Assembly: GCA_004799435.1 (NCBI GenBank)
Contig: SSMV01000166.1
Span: 16,020 to 80,019, forward strand
Length of the DNA stretch: 64,000 nt
Source of the DNA: Bradyrhizobium sp.
Lineage (GTDB): Bacteria; Pseudomonadota; Alphaproteobacteria; Rhizobiales; Beijerinckiaceae
Direction of reading: 5' to 3'
Shown here: piece by piece, positions 55,075 through 64,000 of the stretch
Numbering within the stretch: position 1 is the stretch's first letter
Layout: each line of letters starts with the position of its first letter
Notes under the pieces: generated by a model
Database searches by the model: none
Seen by the model: the letters and a program-made list of their open reading frames with translations, nothing else
Told to the model about the DNA's origin: nothing
Position numbers and translations under genes: made by a program

Positions 55075-55647
55075 ATGTCCGACGCCGCCAGCAACCCGAC
55101 GCCGCCCCATAGTCTCGGCTTCGCGATCGAGCATCTTCGCCGTCGCTGGGGGGCGTTCGTCGCCTTTGGCGTCCTCCTCTTCGTGCTCGGCGTCGCCGCG
55201 CTGATCTTCACGCTCGCTTCGACGGTGGCGACCGTCACGCTTAACGGCGCGTTCTTCCTGATCGCCGGCGTCGCCGAGATCGGCGTCGGCGCGCACGCCA
55301 AGAGCTGGGGACGGTTCTTCCTCTGGCTGATCGGCGGCGCCCTCTATCTGGTCGCCGGCATCATCTGCATCGTCAATCCGATCTTCGCTTCGGCGGCGCT
55401 GACGCTGGCGCTCGGCGCCGGGCTGATCGCCGCGGCGGCGGTGCGCTTTTACCTCGCCTTCCAACTGCCGGCCGACAACCGCGCCTTCGTCTTTCTCGCC
55501 GCGGCGGTGACCCTGCTGCTCGGCCTGATCATCGTCGCGCATTGGCCGATGGACAGCGTCTATGTGCTGGGAACGCTGCTCGGCGTCGATCTGTTGTTTC
55601 ATGGCGCGAGCTGGACAGCGTTCGGATTCCGGCTGCGCACGCATTAG
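55075..55647 (+). CDS. HdeD family membrane protein
   Basis: Six TM segments; FVAFGVLLFVLGVAALIFTLASTVATVTLNGAFFLIAGVAEIG...HWPMDSVYVLGTLLGVDLLFHGASW. Confidence 0.9.
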   Translation: MSDAASNPTPPHSLGFAIEHLRRRWGAFVAFGVLLFVLGVAALIFTLASTVATVTLNGAFFLIAGVAEIGVGAHAKSWGRFFLWLIGGALYLVAGIICIVNPIFASAALTLALGAGLIAAAAVRFYLAFQLPADNRAFVFLAAAVTLLLGLIIVAHWPMDSVYVLGTLLGVDLLFHGASWTAFGFRLRTH

Positions 55648-55694
55648 CGCAGAGACTTCGCCGCGAAACGCCGCAATGAAGAACTGAGAGCGCA

Positions 55695-56789
55695 ATGGCG
55701 GATCGGGAAATTAACGTCGGCGTCGTCGGCTTTGGACTGGGCGGACGCGTTTTTCATGCCCCCTTCGTCAACGCCGTCCCCGGCATGCGCGTGGCGGCGA
55801 TCCTGCAGCGCAAGGGCGACGAAGCCGCCAAAGCCTATCCGGCGGCGCGGATCATGCGTTCGCTCGACGAATTGCTGGCCGACAAGGCGATCGATCTGGT
55901 GGTCGTCACGACGCCGAACCCGACGCATTTCGAAATGGCCCGGCGAACGCTGGAAGCCGGCAAGCATGTCGTCATGGACAAGCCCTTCACGGCGACCAGC
56001 GAGCAGGCCGCACAGCTTGGCCAGCTCGCCAAGCGCAAGGGCCTGTTGGTCGTTCCTTTCCACAATCGCCGTTGGGACGGCGATTTCCGGACGGTCAGGA
56101 AGCTGATCGAAACCCATGCTCTCGGGCGGCTCGTCACCTTCGAGTCGCATTTCGATCGCTTCCGCCCGGTCCCGCGCGCCGATCAATGGCAGGAGGCCGA
56201 AGACCCCGCCAATGGCATGCTGTTCGACCTCGGCCCGCATCTTCTCGATCAAGTTCTGGGGTTGTTCGGGCCGCCCGAGTCGATCGTCGCCAGCGTCCGC
56301 TCGGACCGCGACGGCACCGCGATCGAGGATGCTTTCGACATCACGCTGATCTATCCCGGCGCCGAGGGCAAAGGCTTTCGGGCGCATTGCCGGACCAGCT
56401 ATCTCGCCTGCGACTATTCCCCACGCTTCCTGCTGCATGGAACGAAGGGCAGCTTCCGCAAACACGGGCTCGATCCGCAGGAGCCCAAGCTGGTCGGCGG
56501 CGCCGCGCTGCCGAGGCTCGGATCGCCGGAAGTGTGGCTCGAGGAGGATGAGTCGGCCTGGGGTACGCTGACGCTGGCGCCCAACCCGAATCTTCCCGGC
56601 GCATTGGTTCAGAGTCAGGTGAAAACCGAACTCGGCGATTATCGCGGCTTCTACGCCAATGTGCGCGACGCGATCCTTGGCGCGGCGCCGCTGGCGCTCA
56701 CGGCCGAGGACGGCTACCGCGTCATCCGGCTTTTGGAGCTGGCCCGCCAAAGCTCGGCGGAAGGGCGCACATTGAAGGCCAATCTCTGA
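55695..56789 (+). CDS. Gfo/Idh/MocA family oxidoreductase
   Basis: NVGVVGFGLGGRVFHAPFVNAVPGM; VVTTPNPTHFEMARRTLEAGKHVVMDKPFT. Confidence 0.95.
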   Translation: MADREINVGVVGFGLGGRVFHAPFVNAVPGMRVAAILQRKGDEAAKAYPAARIMRSLDELLADKAIDLVVVTTPNPTHFEMARRTLEAGKHVVMDKPFTATSEQAAQLGQLAKRKGLLVVPFHNRRWDGDFRTVRKLIETHALGRLVTFESHFDRFRPVPRADQWQEAEDPANGMLFDLGPHLLDQVLGLFGPPESIVASVRSDRDGTAIEDAFDITLIYPGAEGKGFRAHCRTSYLACDYSPRFLLHGTKGSFRKHGLDPQEPKLVGGAALPRLGSPEVWLEEDESAWGTLTLAPNPNLPGALVQSQVKTELGDYRGFYANVRDAILGAAPLALTAEDGYRVIRLLELARQSSAEGRTLKANL

Positions 56790-56812
56790 CGGCTGAGTGG
56801 AACTGGAACAAC

Positions 56813-56858
56813 AGTGGCGCGGCCCTCCGTGGCCGCGGGCGCGGAGGCCCGCGCTACT
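56813..56858. repeat. 46-nt intergenic palindromic repeat, copy 2
   Basis: agtggcgcggccctccgtggccgcgggcgcggaggcccgcgctact; only 2 differences from 49210-49255. Confidence 0.8.
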
Positions 56859-56874
56859 GACCGCGACTGCGCGG

Positions 56875-57351
56875 CTAGGAATTGCAGCCGACGCCCTTGC
56901 CGATTTCGAAGGCGTTGACCCAGAAGCGCCACGGCACTGAGCCGATGCGCGCCAAGACCGGCTGATCGATGCGGCCGCAGATTTCGATCTCGTCGATCTT
57001 GGTGCCGCCATTCAGGCCGGTGATGAGGAAATCGATCGGCTGCGCGGTCTTCTCGGTCACGGTGATCTGATTGTAGAACTCGTCCTTGATCTTTTCGAGG
57101 CCGATCGTGATCTCGCCGCTCTTGGGCTGCGCGCCGGCCAGCGGCCCCAGACGCGCGACGCCCGCCGTCACCTTGCCATCGACGATCGAAATCGGGATCG
57201 TCAGGGCCATGCCCGGCTTGGCGTCGAAAGGATGCGGCGCCTCTCGCGGCGGCGCGACCGCTTTGTGCGGAGCGATCGGATGGCGCGGCGCAGCCGAGGC
57301 GGTCGTGCAGCCAAGCGCCAGGACGACAGCGGAAATGATTGCGATCTTCAT
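56875..57351 (-). CDS. Secreted hypothetical protein
   Basis: Signal/lipoprotein-like N-terminus MKIAIISAVVLALGCTTASAAP; full-length ORF. Confidence 0.7.
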   Translation of the reverse strand: MKIAIISAVVLALGCTTASAAPRHPIAPHKAVAPPREAPHPFDAKPGMALTIPISIVDGKVTAGVARLGPLAGAQPKSGEITIGLEKIKDEFYNQITVTEKTAQPIDFLITGLNGGTKIDEIEICGRIDQPVLARIGSVPWRFWVNAFEIGKGVGCNS

Positions 57352-57488
57352 GGCGACTCGCGAGCTTGGCCCCGGTGCGGCCATTCTATCCCCGCTCGCC
57401 GCCGCGCCAAGCGGAAGTCGCAGCGAAGACGTAAGTTTGGGCTGTTCGGACCGAATCCGGCCTCCTCGCGGACCGTCGCCCGCCACGC

Positions 57489-60400
57489 TCAGCGCTTTTT
57501 CGCCTCGGCCTTGTCGGCAAGCCTGGCGATCTCGCGCATGATCGCCAGCACGCCTTCGAGGCGGTCGGCGAGATCGTCGAATTCGCCGCCGACCACGATT
57601 CGCATATCGGGGCGAACCCGCGCGTTCGGCCCTTGCGCGCCGACCCAGCGCACCAGACCGCTGGGATCGGCGAAGGAATTGTCGCGAAAGGCGAGCGTCA
57701 CGCCTTTGGCGCCGGCCTCGAGCTTCTCGACGTGAGCGCGGCGGCAGAGAACCTTGATCGACACCAGCTTGATCAGCAGCGCGACTTCCGGCGGGGGCGG
57801 CCCAAAGCGATCGACGATCTCCGCGCCCATGGCGTCGATCTCGGAATCCTCGGCAAGCGCCGACAGACGACGATAGAGGCCGAGGCGCGTCGTCAGATCG
57901 GGAATATAGCTCTCGGGGATCGTCACCGGACTGCCGAGCGAAATCGTCGGCGACCACATGTCCTGCGCCGGCTCGTCCTCGCCCGCCTTCAGCCGCTCGA
58001 TCGCGTCCTGCACCATCTGCTGATAGAGCTCGTAGCCGACCTCCTTGATGTGGCCGGACTGTTCCTCGCCCAAGAGATTGCCGGCGCCGCGCAGATCGAG
58101 ATCGTGGCTGGCGAGCTGGAAGCCCGCCCCCAATGTGTCGAGCGACTGCAGCACGGCGAGGCGCTTCTCCGCCTGCGGCGTGATCGGCTTGCCCACCGGC
58201 GTGGTGAAGATCGCATAGGCGCGCGCCTTGGCGCGCCCGACCCGGCCGCGCAACTGATAGAGCTGCGCCAGACCGAACATATCGGCGCGATGGACGATCA
58301 GCGTGTTGGCGCGGGGAATGTCGAGGCCGGATTCGACGATCGAAGTCGAGAGAAGAATGTCGTATTTGCCGTCGTAAAAGGCGCCGATCCGGTCTTCCAA
58401 TTCGCTCGCCGCCATCTGGCCATGGGCGACGACGAATTTCGCCTCCGGCACATTCTGGCGCAAGAATGCCGCCGCCTCGTCGAGATCGTCGATGCGCGGG
58501 CAGACATAGAAGGATTGGCCGCCGCGATAGCGCTCGCGCAGCAGGGCTTCGCGCACGATCAGCGCATCGAAGGGCGAGACGAAGGAACGCACCGCAAGAC
58601 GATCGATCGGCGGCGTCGCGATGATCGATAGTTCCCGCACCCCGCTCATCGCCAGTTGCAGCGTGCGCGGAATGGGCGTCGCCGACAGGGTCAGCACATG
58701 CACCTCGGCGCGCAGCTCTTTCAGCCGCTCCTTGTGACCGACGCCGAAATGCTGCTCCTCGTCGATCACCACCAGGCCGAGATCCTTGAAGCTCACGTTC
58801 TTGCCGAGCAAGGCGTGCGTGCCGATGGCGATGTCGATTGACCCTTCGACGAGGCCTTTCTTGGTCTCGCGCTGTTCGAGCGCGCCGACCATGCGCGACA
58901 ATTGCCCGACCCTGATTGGCAGGCCGGCGAAACGAGCGGCGAAGGTCTTGGCATGTTGACGCGCCAGAAGTGTGGTCGGGGCGACGATCGCCGTCTGCTT
59001 GCCATTGATCGCGGCGCAGAAGGCGGCGCGCAGCGCGACCTCGGTCTTGCCGAAGCCGACGTCGCCGCAGACCAGCCGGTCCATCGGCCGGCCGGCGGCG
59101 AGATCGTCGAGCGTCGCTCCGATCGCGCCTTCCTGATCCTGCGTTTCGTCATAGGGGAAACGCGCGCAGAATTCGTCGTAAAGCCCCTCGGGCGGAATCA
59201 ATCGCGGCGCCGAGCGCGTCATGCGCTGGGCGGCGATGCGGATCAACTCGCCGGCCATTTCGCGCACGCGCTTCTTCAGCCGCGATTTGCGGGTCTGCCA
59301 GCCGGTCGAGCCCAGGCGGTCGAGCTCGCCCTGCTCCGAGCCGTAGCGCGACAGAAGTTCGAGATTCTCGACCGGCAGGAACAGTCGGTCGCCTCCGGCA
59401 TAGTGAAGCTCGAGGCAATCATGCGGCGCGCCGGCCGCCTCGATGGTCTTCAGGCCGATGAAGCGGCCGACGCCGTGATCGATATGGACGACGAGATCGC
59501 CGGCGGTCAGCGCGGCGGCTTCCGCCAGCACATCCTGAGCGCGGCGCTTGCGTTTGGACGCGCGCACGAGACGATCGCCGAGCATGTCCTGCTCGCCGAC
59601 GATCGCCAGATCGTCGGTCTCGAAACCGCGCTCCAGCGCGATCACCGCCAGCGGCAGCGCATTGGCGCGGGCGTCTTTCGCCTGCGGCCAGGAGGAGACG
59701 AGTTCCTGGCTCTTGATCCCATGCTCTGCCAGCACATGACCGAGACGGTCGCGCGAGCCGTCGCTCCAGCCGGCGACCACCACCTTGAGCCCGCGTTCGC
59801 GTAAAGTCGCGATATGGCGCGCGACGGCGTCGAAGACATTGATGTTTTCGTCGAGCCGTTCGGGCGCGAAGTCACGCCCGACGCGGCCGCCGCAATCCAC
59901 TGCATGGGCGTCGCCAGGCAGGCCCTCGAAGGGGGCGAGCCGCGCCAGACCGCCCCGCGCCAGGCTCGCGGCGAATTCGTCGGCGGTCAGATAGAGCCGA
60001 TCGGGCGGCAAGGGCCGATAATCGGCCTTGACCGGATCCTCCTGCAGCGCGGTCCGACGCGCGGAATAATAGTCCTCGATCTGCGCGAAGCGCGCTTTCG
60101 TGACCTCCTCGACCCGGGTGTCAAGCACGAAGGGGGCGTCGCCGACATAGTCGAAGAGCGTGTCGAGCCGCTCGTAGAAGAGCGGCAGCCAATGTTCGAG
60201 ACCGATGGCGCGGCGACCCTCGCTGACCGCCTCATAGAGCGCGTCGCCGCGCGGCGGCGCGCCGAATTCGGCGGTGTAAGTCTGGCGGAAGCGGCGGATG
60301 GTCTCGCTTGTGAGGCGCGCCTCGCTGACCGGCGCAAGATCGAGCGAGCGCAACTGGCCGATGCTGAGCTGGGTTTCGGGGTCGAAAGCGCGGATCGATT

Positions 60401-61007
60401 CCAGCGTGTCGCCGAAGAAATCGAGACGGATCGGCGCCGGAGCGCCCGGGGGATAAAGATCGAGAATGCCGCCGCGGGCCGCGTAATCGCCGACGTCGCG
60501 CACCACGCCGACCCGCGTATAGGCGCTGTCGGTGAGCCATTGGGCGAGGTCGTCCATGCGCACGCTATTGCCGGGCGACGCGGAAAAAGCCGCGCCGGTC
60601 ACGAAGCTGAGCGGCGGAACCCGCTGCGTCAGGCCATTGACCGAGACGACCAGCACGCGCGGCCGCTCGATCGCACCGCGACTGCGCGCCAGCCGCGCCA
60701 GCGCAGTCATCCGCGCCGCGGATGTCGCAGCATTGGGCGAAACGCGATCATAGGGCTGGCAATCCCATGACGGGAGATAGAGCGCCTCGATCTCAGGCGC
60801 GGCGAAGGCCAGCGCATCGATCAGGCTTTGGGCGCGCGCCCCGTCGCGCGCGACGAAAACCAGCGCCGCCGCTCGCGTCTCGCCAGCGCGCGCCAGTCCG
60901 CGCGCCAATTCGGCGAGGACGAAGGCGTCAAAGCCTTCCGGCGCGCGGGAGAGCGTGAGGGCGCCCCCTGCCCCAAGGCGCGCGATGGCCCCTGTTAAGG
61001 ATCTCAC
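57489..61007 (-). CDS. mfd: Transcription-repair coupling factor
   Basis: 1172 aa; GDVGFGKTEVALRAAF; VIDEEQHFGVGHKERLK; QLRGRVGRAKARAYA. Confidence 0.98.
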   Translation of the reverse strand: MRSLTGAIARLGAGGALTLSRAPEGFDAFVLAELARGLARAGETRAAALVFVARDGARAQSLIDALAFAAPEIEALYLPSWDCQPYDRVSPNAATSAARMTALARLARSRGAIERPRVLVVSVNGLTQRVPPLSFVTGAAFSASPGNSVRMDDLAQWLTDSAYTRVGVVRDVGDYAARGGILDLYPPGAPAPIRLDFFGDTLESIRAFDPETQLSIGQLRSLDLAPVSEARLTSETIRRFRQTYTAEFGAPPRGDALYEAVSEGRRAIGLEHWLPLFYERLDTLFDYVGDAPFVLDTRVEEVTKARFAQIEDYYSARRTALQEDPVKADYRPLPPDRLYLTADEFAASLARGGLARLAPFEGLPGDAHAVDCGGRVGRDFAPERLDENINVFDAVARHIATLRERGLKVVVAGWSDGSRDRLGHVLAEHGIKSQELVSSWPQAKDARANALPLAVIALERGFETDDLAIVGEQDMLGDRLVRASKRKRRAQDVLAEAAALTAGDLVVHIDHGVGRFIGLKTIEAAGAPHDCLELHYAGGDRLFLPVENLELLSRYGSEQGELDRLGSTGWQTRKSRLKKRVREMAGELIRIAAQRMTRSAPRLIPPEGLYDEFCARFPYDETQDQEGAIGATLDDLAAGRPMDRLVCGDVGFGKTEVALRAAFCAAINGKQTAIVAPTTLLARQHAKTFAARFAGLPIRVGQLSRMVGALEQRETKKGLVEGSIDIAIGTHALLGKNVSFKDLGLVVIDEEQHFGVGHKERLKELRAEVHVLTLSATPIPRTLQLAMSGVRELSIIATPPIDRLAVRSFVSPFDALIVREALLRERYRGGQSFYVCPRIDDLDEAAAFLRQNVPEAKFVVAHGQMAASELEDRIGAFYDGKYDILLSTSIVESGLDIPRANTLIVHRADMFGLAQLYQLRGRVGRAKARAYAIFTTPVGKPITPQAEKRLAVLQSLDTLGAGFQLASHDLDLRGAGNLLGEEQSGHIKEVGYELYQQMVQDAIERLKAGEDEPAQDMWSPTISLGSPVTIPESYIPDLTTRLGLYRRLSALAEDSEIDAMGAEIVDRFGPPPPEVALLIKLVSIKVLCRRAHVEKLEAGAKGVTLAFRDNSFADPSGLVRWVGAQGPNARVRPDMRIVVGGEFDDLADRLEGVLAIMREIARLADKAEAKKR

Positions 61008-61309
61008 GGCGCTGCGGCGTCCCTCGTCAGGGCGCTCGCGGGCGCCGATCGCAGACGGGCGAACAGCGGCGTGTCGAAATCGGCCGGCGTCGGCGCTTCG
61101 CCGGTGATCCAGCTCAACACCAGCGGATCGGGCGCATCCAGCAGACGCTCGAACTCGTCGAGCTCTTCGTCGCTCATGGCGGCTAGGTTCATGTCGGCGA
61201 ATTGGCCGAGCACCAGATCCATTTCGCGCATGCCGCGACGCCAGGCGCGAAATAAAACGCGCCGCCGCCGCGGGTCGAGCCCGGCGCTGGTAAGGTTATT
61301 GCCAGACAT
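61004..61309 (-). CDS. sdhE: Succinate dehydrogenase assembly factor 2 (SdhE/CptB family)
   Basis: RRRVLFRAWRRGMREMDLVLGQFAD...MSDEELDEFERLLDAPDPLVLSWITG. Confidence 0.93.
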   Translation of the reverse strand: MSGNNLTSAGLDPRRRRVLFRAWRRGMREMDLVLGQFADMNLAAMSDEELDEFERLLDAPDPLVLSWITGEAPTPADFDTPLFARLRSAPASALTRDAAAP

Positions 61310-61403
61310 GATTGTCCTTTTGCGCGGCGGGCTAGGCCCGTCGCCGCGCCGGCTTATAGCCGGGCTAAGGACGATTGTCAGCCAGCGCGGGTCGCTTCGC
61401 GGG

Positions 61404-61601
61404 TCAGGATTCGGTCGACAGCTTGAGCAGCGAGGCGATAAGGCCGGTGAGCGCCCCGCCGACGATCAGCAGGCCGACAGTGTCGCTGTCGCCCGAATTG
61501 ACCACCGTCGCCGAGACCATCTCGTAGATGCGCCAACCGGCAATCGCCGCGCAGGCGGCTGCGCAGAGGCCCCAATGCGATCCTTGACGTTTTGCAATCA
61601 T
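61404..61601 (-). CDS. Small hypothetical membrane protein (65 aa)
   Basis: Hydrophobic; HWGLCAAACAAIAGWRIYEMVSAT resembles ORF 2459-2668. Confidence 0.5.
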   Translation of the reverse strand: MIAKRQGSHWGLCAAACAAIAGWRIYEMVSATVVNSGDSDTVGLLIVGGALTGLIASLLKLSTES

Positions 61602-61795
61602 GGCGGCATGTCCGCAGTAATCTTCGATAAACCAAGTCTGCGCATAGAAGATTGCCGCCGGCTTGCGAAAATCGTTGCAATTCTAGCTAAGGCGCGCCGG
61701 CGGGACACAACGCTTCGCCCCGCAATTCGGGCGCCGGCTCACCGCCCGCGATGATTTTCTGTGAAGCTCGGCGAAGGATGAAACTTCCTTCGCGC

Positions 61796-62752
61796 TTATT
61801 CATATCCGGCCGGCCCGCGCGGCACGATTCCGTTCGGATTGATGAACTGCAGGCTCTCGTAATAATGATGTCTGATGTGAAAATAATCGATTGTCTCGGC
61901 GACGCCGGGCCAGGCGCGAAGCTCGGCGAAGTAGCGACTAAGATGCGGGTAGTCGGCAATGCGACGCAGATTGCATTTGAACAGGCCGACATAGACCGGA
62001 TCGAAACGAACCAAGGTTGTGAACAGCCGCCAATCGGCTTCGGTGGCGCGCGCGCCGCAGAGGAAACGCCGGTCGGCGAGCCGCGCCTCCAGCCAGTCGA
62101 GCGTGTCGAACAGCGCGGTCGCCGCCTCGTCATAGGCCGACTGCGTTTTGGCGAAGCCGCTGCGATAAACGCCATTGTTGACCGTCGCATAGACGCGCGC
62201 ATTGAGCGCATCGATCTCCGTGCGCAGATCGGCGGGATAGAAATCGCCCGCCGCCGCGCCGACCCCATCGAAGGCGGAGTTGAACATACGGATGATCTCA
62301 GCGGATTCATTATTGACGATGCGCTTTCGCACCTTGTCGAACAGGATGGGGACGGTGACACGGCCGGTATAAGCCTGACGCGAGGCGCCGTAGAGCTCAT
62401 ACAGGCGCTTGGCGCCGAAGACCGGATCGGCGACGACGCCGGCGCCGGGCGCGAATGTCCAGCCGTCTTCCCTCAGCAGCCAGTTGACGACCGACAGGCC
62501 GACGATCCCCTCGAGGCCCTTGAGCGCGCGAAAGATCAGCGCGCGATGCGCCCAGGGACAGGCGAGCGACACATAGAGATAATAGCGCCCCGGCTCGGCG
62601 CGGAATCCGCCTTCCCCCGCCGGCCCGGGCGCGCCGTCGACGGTGACCCAGTCGCGAAACTGCGTCTCGGCGCGCATGAAGCGCCCGTTCGGATCGCGCG
62701 AGACCTGATCGTCGCTGCGCCACACCCCATCGACCATGACGCCCATGCTCAA
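61796..62752 (-). CDS. Glutathionyl-hydroquinone reductase / Xi-class glutathione S-transferase
   Basis: YYLYVSLACPWAHRALIFRALKGLE (CPWA); VPILFDKVRKRIVNNESAEIIRMFNSAFD. Confidence 0.93.
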   Translation of the reverse strand: MSMGVMVDGVWRSDDQVSRDPNGRFMRAETQFRDWVTVDGAPGPAGEGGFRAEPGRYYLYVSLACPWAHRALIFRALKGLEGIVGLSVVNWLLREDGWTFAPGAGVVADPVFGAKRLYELYGASRQAYTGRVTVPILFDKVRKRIVNNESAEIIRMFNSAFDGVGAAAGDFYPADLRTEIDALNARVYATVNNGVYRSGFAKTQSAYDEAATALFDTLDWLEARLADRRFLCGARATEADWRLFTTLVRFDPVYVGLFKCNLRRIADYPHLSRYFAELRAWPGVAETIDYFHIRHHYYESLQFINPNGIVPRGPAGYE

Positions 62753-62765
62753 ACTCCGATGCTCG

Positions 62766-63293
62766 TCACTTCGTCTCGTTCAAGGCGGCGATCACCTGCG
62801 GCGCAAGTCGCTCGGCCAGCAGGCGATGCCCTTCAGCCGTCAGATGGATGTGGTCGGGCTGGATAAACTGGGGCGGCATGTCGCGATTGGTGTCGAGATC
62901 GACGATGGCGATGGCGCGCGCGCGAAGCTTCGCCTTCATGGTCGTGAAATCGGCGACGCCGACCGCATAATCGACATGCAGCCGCGCATCGTTCCACATG
63001 CCGCCGCCAATATCGAGAATGACCACCCGCGTGCCGGCCGGGATCGCCGCATCGAAGCGCGCCAGCATTTGCCGGCTGCCGTCGCCGGAGACGCCGGCAT
63101 TGGTCACCGCGACCGCATAGCCCTGCGCGCGGAGAATCCCCTCAAGCTGTGCCGGAAAGGCCTCAACGCGACTGACGCCGCGGCCGGCGACATTGCTGGC
63201 GCCGAAGGCGACCACCTGCGCCTGCGCCGTCGCTGCGAGACCTGCCAGCCACAGGCCGAGGGAGGCCGTCGCAACGATCCGCCGCATGGTCAT
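62766..63293 (-). CDS. SGNH/GDSL-type hydrolase (TesA/arylesterase-like), secreted
   Basis: Signal peptide; VVAFGASNVAGRGVSR; VTNAGVSGDGSRQML; DHIHLTAEGHRLLAERL. Confidence 0.85.
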   Translation of the reverse strand: MTMRRIVATASLGLWLAGLAATAQAQVVAFGASNVAGRGVSRVEAFPAQLEGILRAQGYAVAVTNAGVSGDGSRQMLARFDAAIPAGTRVVILDIGGGMWNDARLHVDYAVGVADFTTMKAKLRARAIAIVDLDTNRDMPPQFIQPDHIHLTAEGHRLLAERLAPQVIAALNETK

Positions 63294-63309
63294 CGCAGCC
63301 GCTCCCGCG

Positions 63310-63975
63310 TCACGATCCGGCGATCCTTTCCGCGCTTGCCAGCCATTGCCGCTCATTGGCGCGCACATGCGGTGGCGCGCGGCGCAGCGACGTGACGACA
63401 TCCTGCGCGACCGCCTGCGCCTCGGCGTCGCGGCCGAGCCGCTTCAGCAATTGCGCCAAACGCACATTGGGTTCGACGCCGGGAAAATGCTGGCTCGCCG
63501 CGCCATAGCCGGCGAGCGCCTCATCCATGCGCCCCGCCCCTTCGAGCGCGATCGCGCGCACAAGCTCGGCTTCCGGTGTTTCATATTTCGGCCAGAGCCG
63601 CTTGAGTTCATCGAATGTCGTGACCGCGCCGGCGGCATCGCCCAGGCCGAGTTGCGCCCGCGCCTTGCCGAGCATGAAACTGGGTTCGTCGCCAAGCGGC
63701 ATCGCCAGCACGGCGTTATATTGCGCCAGTGCTTCATCGAAGCGCCCGAGCGCGAGACATTCCTCGGCGAGGCTCGATCGATTGGCGACTGTATCGACAA
63801 CCGCCAGTTGGTCGCGCAATTCGCGGTAGCGGCGGCCGGGATCGAGCGCACCGGCGAGGCGGCCGCGCGCCTGGCGGGCGCGCCGCGAGCCGAGCCATTC
63901 GGGAGCCAGCTCGACGACCACATAGGCGAGCGCGCCGATCGCCGGCAGGAAAAGAATGATGAAACCCCACGGCAT
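63310..63975 (-). CDS. Membrane-anchored tetratricopeptide repeat protein
   Basis: N-terminal TM; repeated A-x-L/A-rich TPR helices (EECLALGRFDEALAQYNAVLAM; LGDAAGAVTTFDEL). Confidence 0.85.
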   Translation of the reverse strand: MPWGFIILFLPAIGALAYVVVELAPEWLGSRRARQARGRLAGALDPGRRYRELRDQLAVVDTVANRSSLAEECLALGRFDEALAQYNAVLAMPLGDEPSFMLGKARAQLGLGDAAGAVTTFDELKRLWPKYETPEAELVRAIALEGAGRMDEALAGYGAASQHFPGVEPNVRLAQLLKRLGRDAEAQAVAQDVVTSLRRAPPHVRANERQWLASAERIAGS

Positions 63976-64000
63976 GAAACGGCCGGTGCGGGCGGCGTGG

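Overview
This 64 kb GC-rich window looks like an ordinary chromosomal segment of an alphaproteobacterium, probably Hyphomicrobiales (inferred from CpdR, HrcA/CIRCE, BacA-like transporter, EgtBD and ROSE-like signals). I recognise about 50 intact genes: phospholipid genes (cdsA-like/plsC-like/pgsA-like), galK-galT, dnaE, egtBD, argG, a DEAD-box helicase, lipB, hisN-like, cpdR, groESL, hsp20, gltBD, aroC, hrcA, mfd and sdhE. No rRNA, tRNA, CRISPR array, prophage or transposase was found by eye. The most interesting non-housekeeping signals are: (1) a tandem array of three small secreted/membrane Cys-containing paralogs with a near-invariant C-terminus (21000-22212); (2) an AT-richer SIR2-like gene inserted just upstream of groESL, a possible defence gene (32086-32985); (3) a ROSE-like RNA thermometer over the hsp20 Shine-Dalgarno; (4) a perfect CIRCE at groESL with hrcA 20 kb away in the same window and no grpE beside it; (5) a divergent MerR / small Cys-rich protein pair with a 19-bp-spacer MerR-type promoter; (6) a candidate intergenic sRNA with unpaired CCUCCC and a terminator; (7) two kinds of REP-like intergenic palindromes; (8) two dispersed WGL-motif membrane microproteins. 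All calls come from reading the sequence and the supplied ORF track; no database searches were run.
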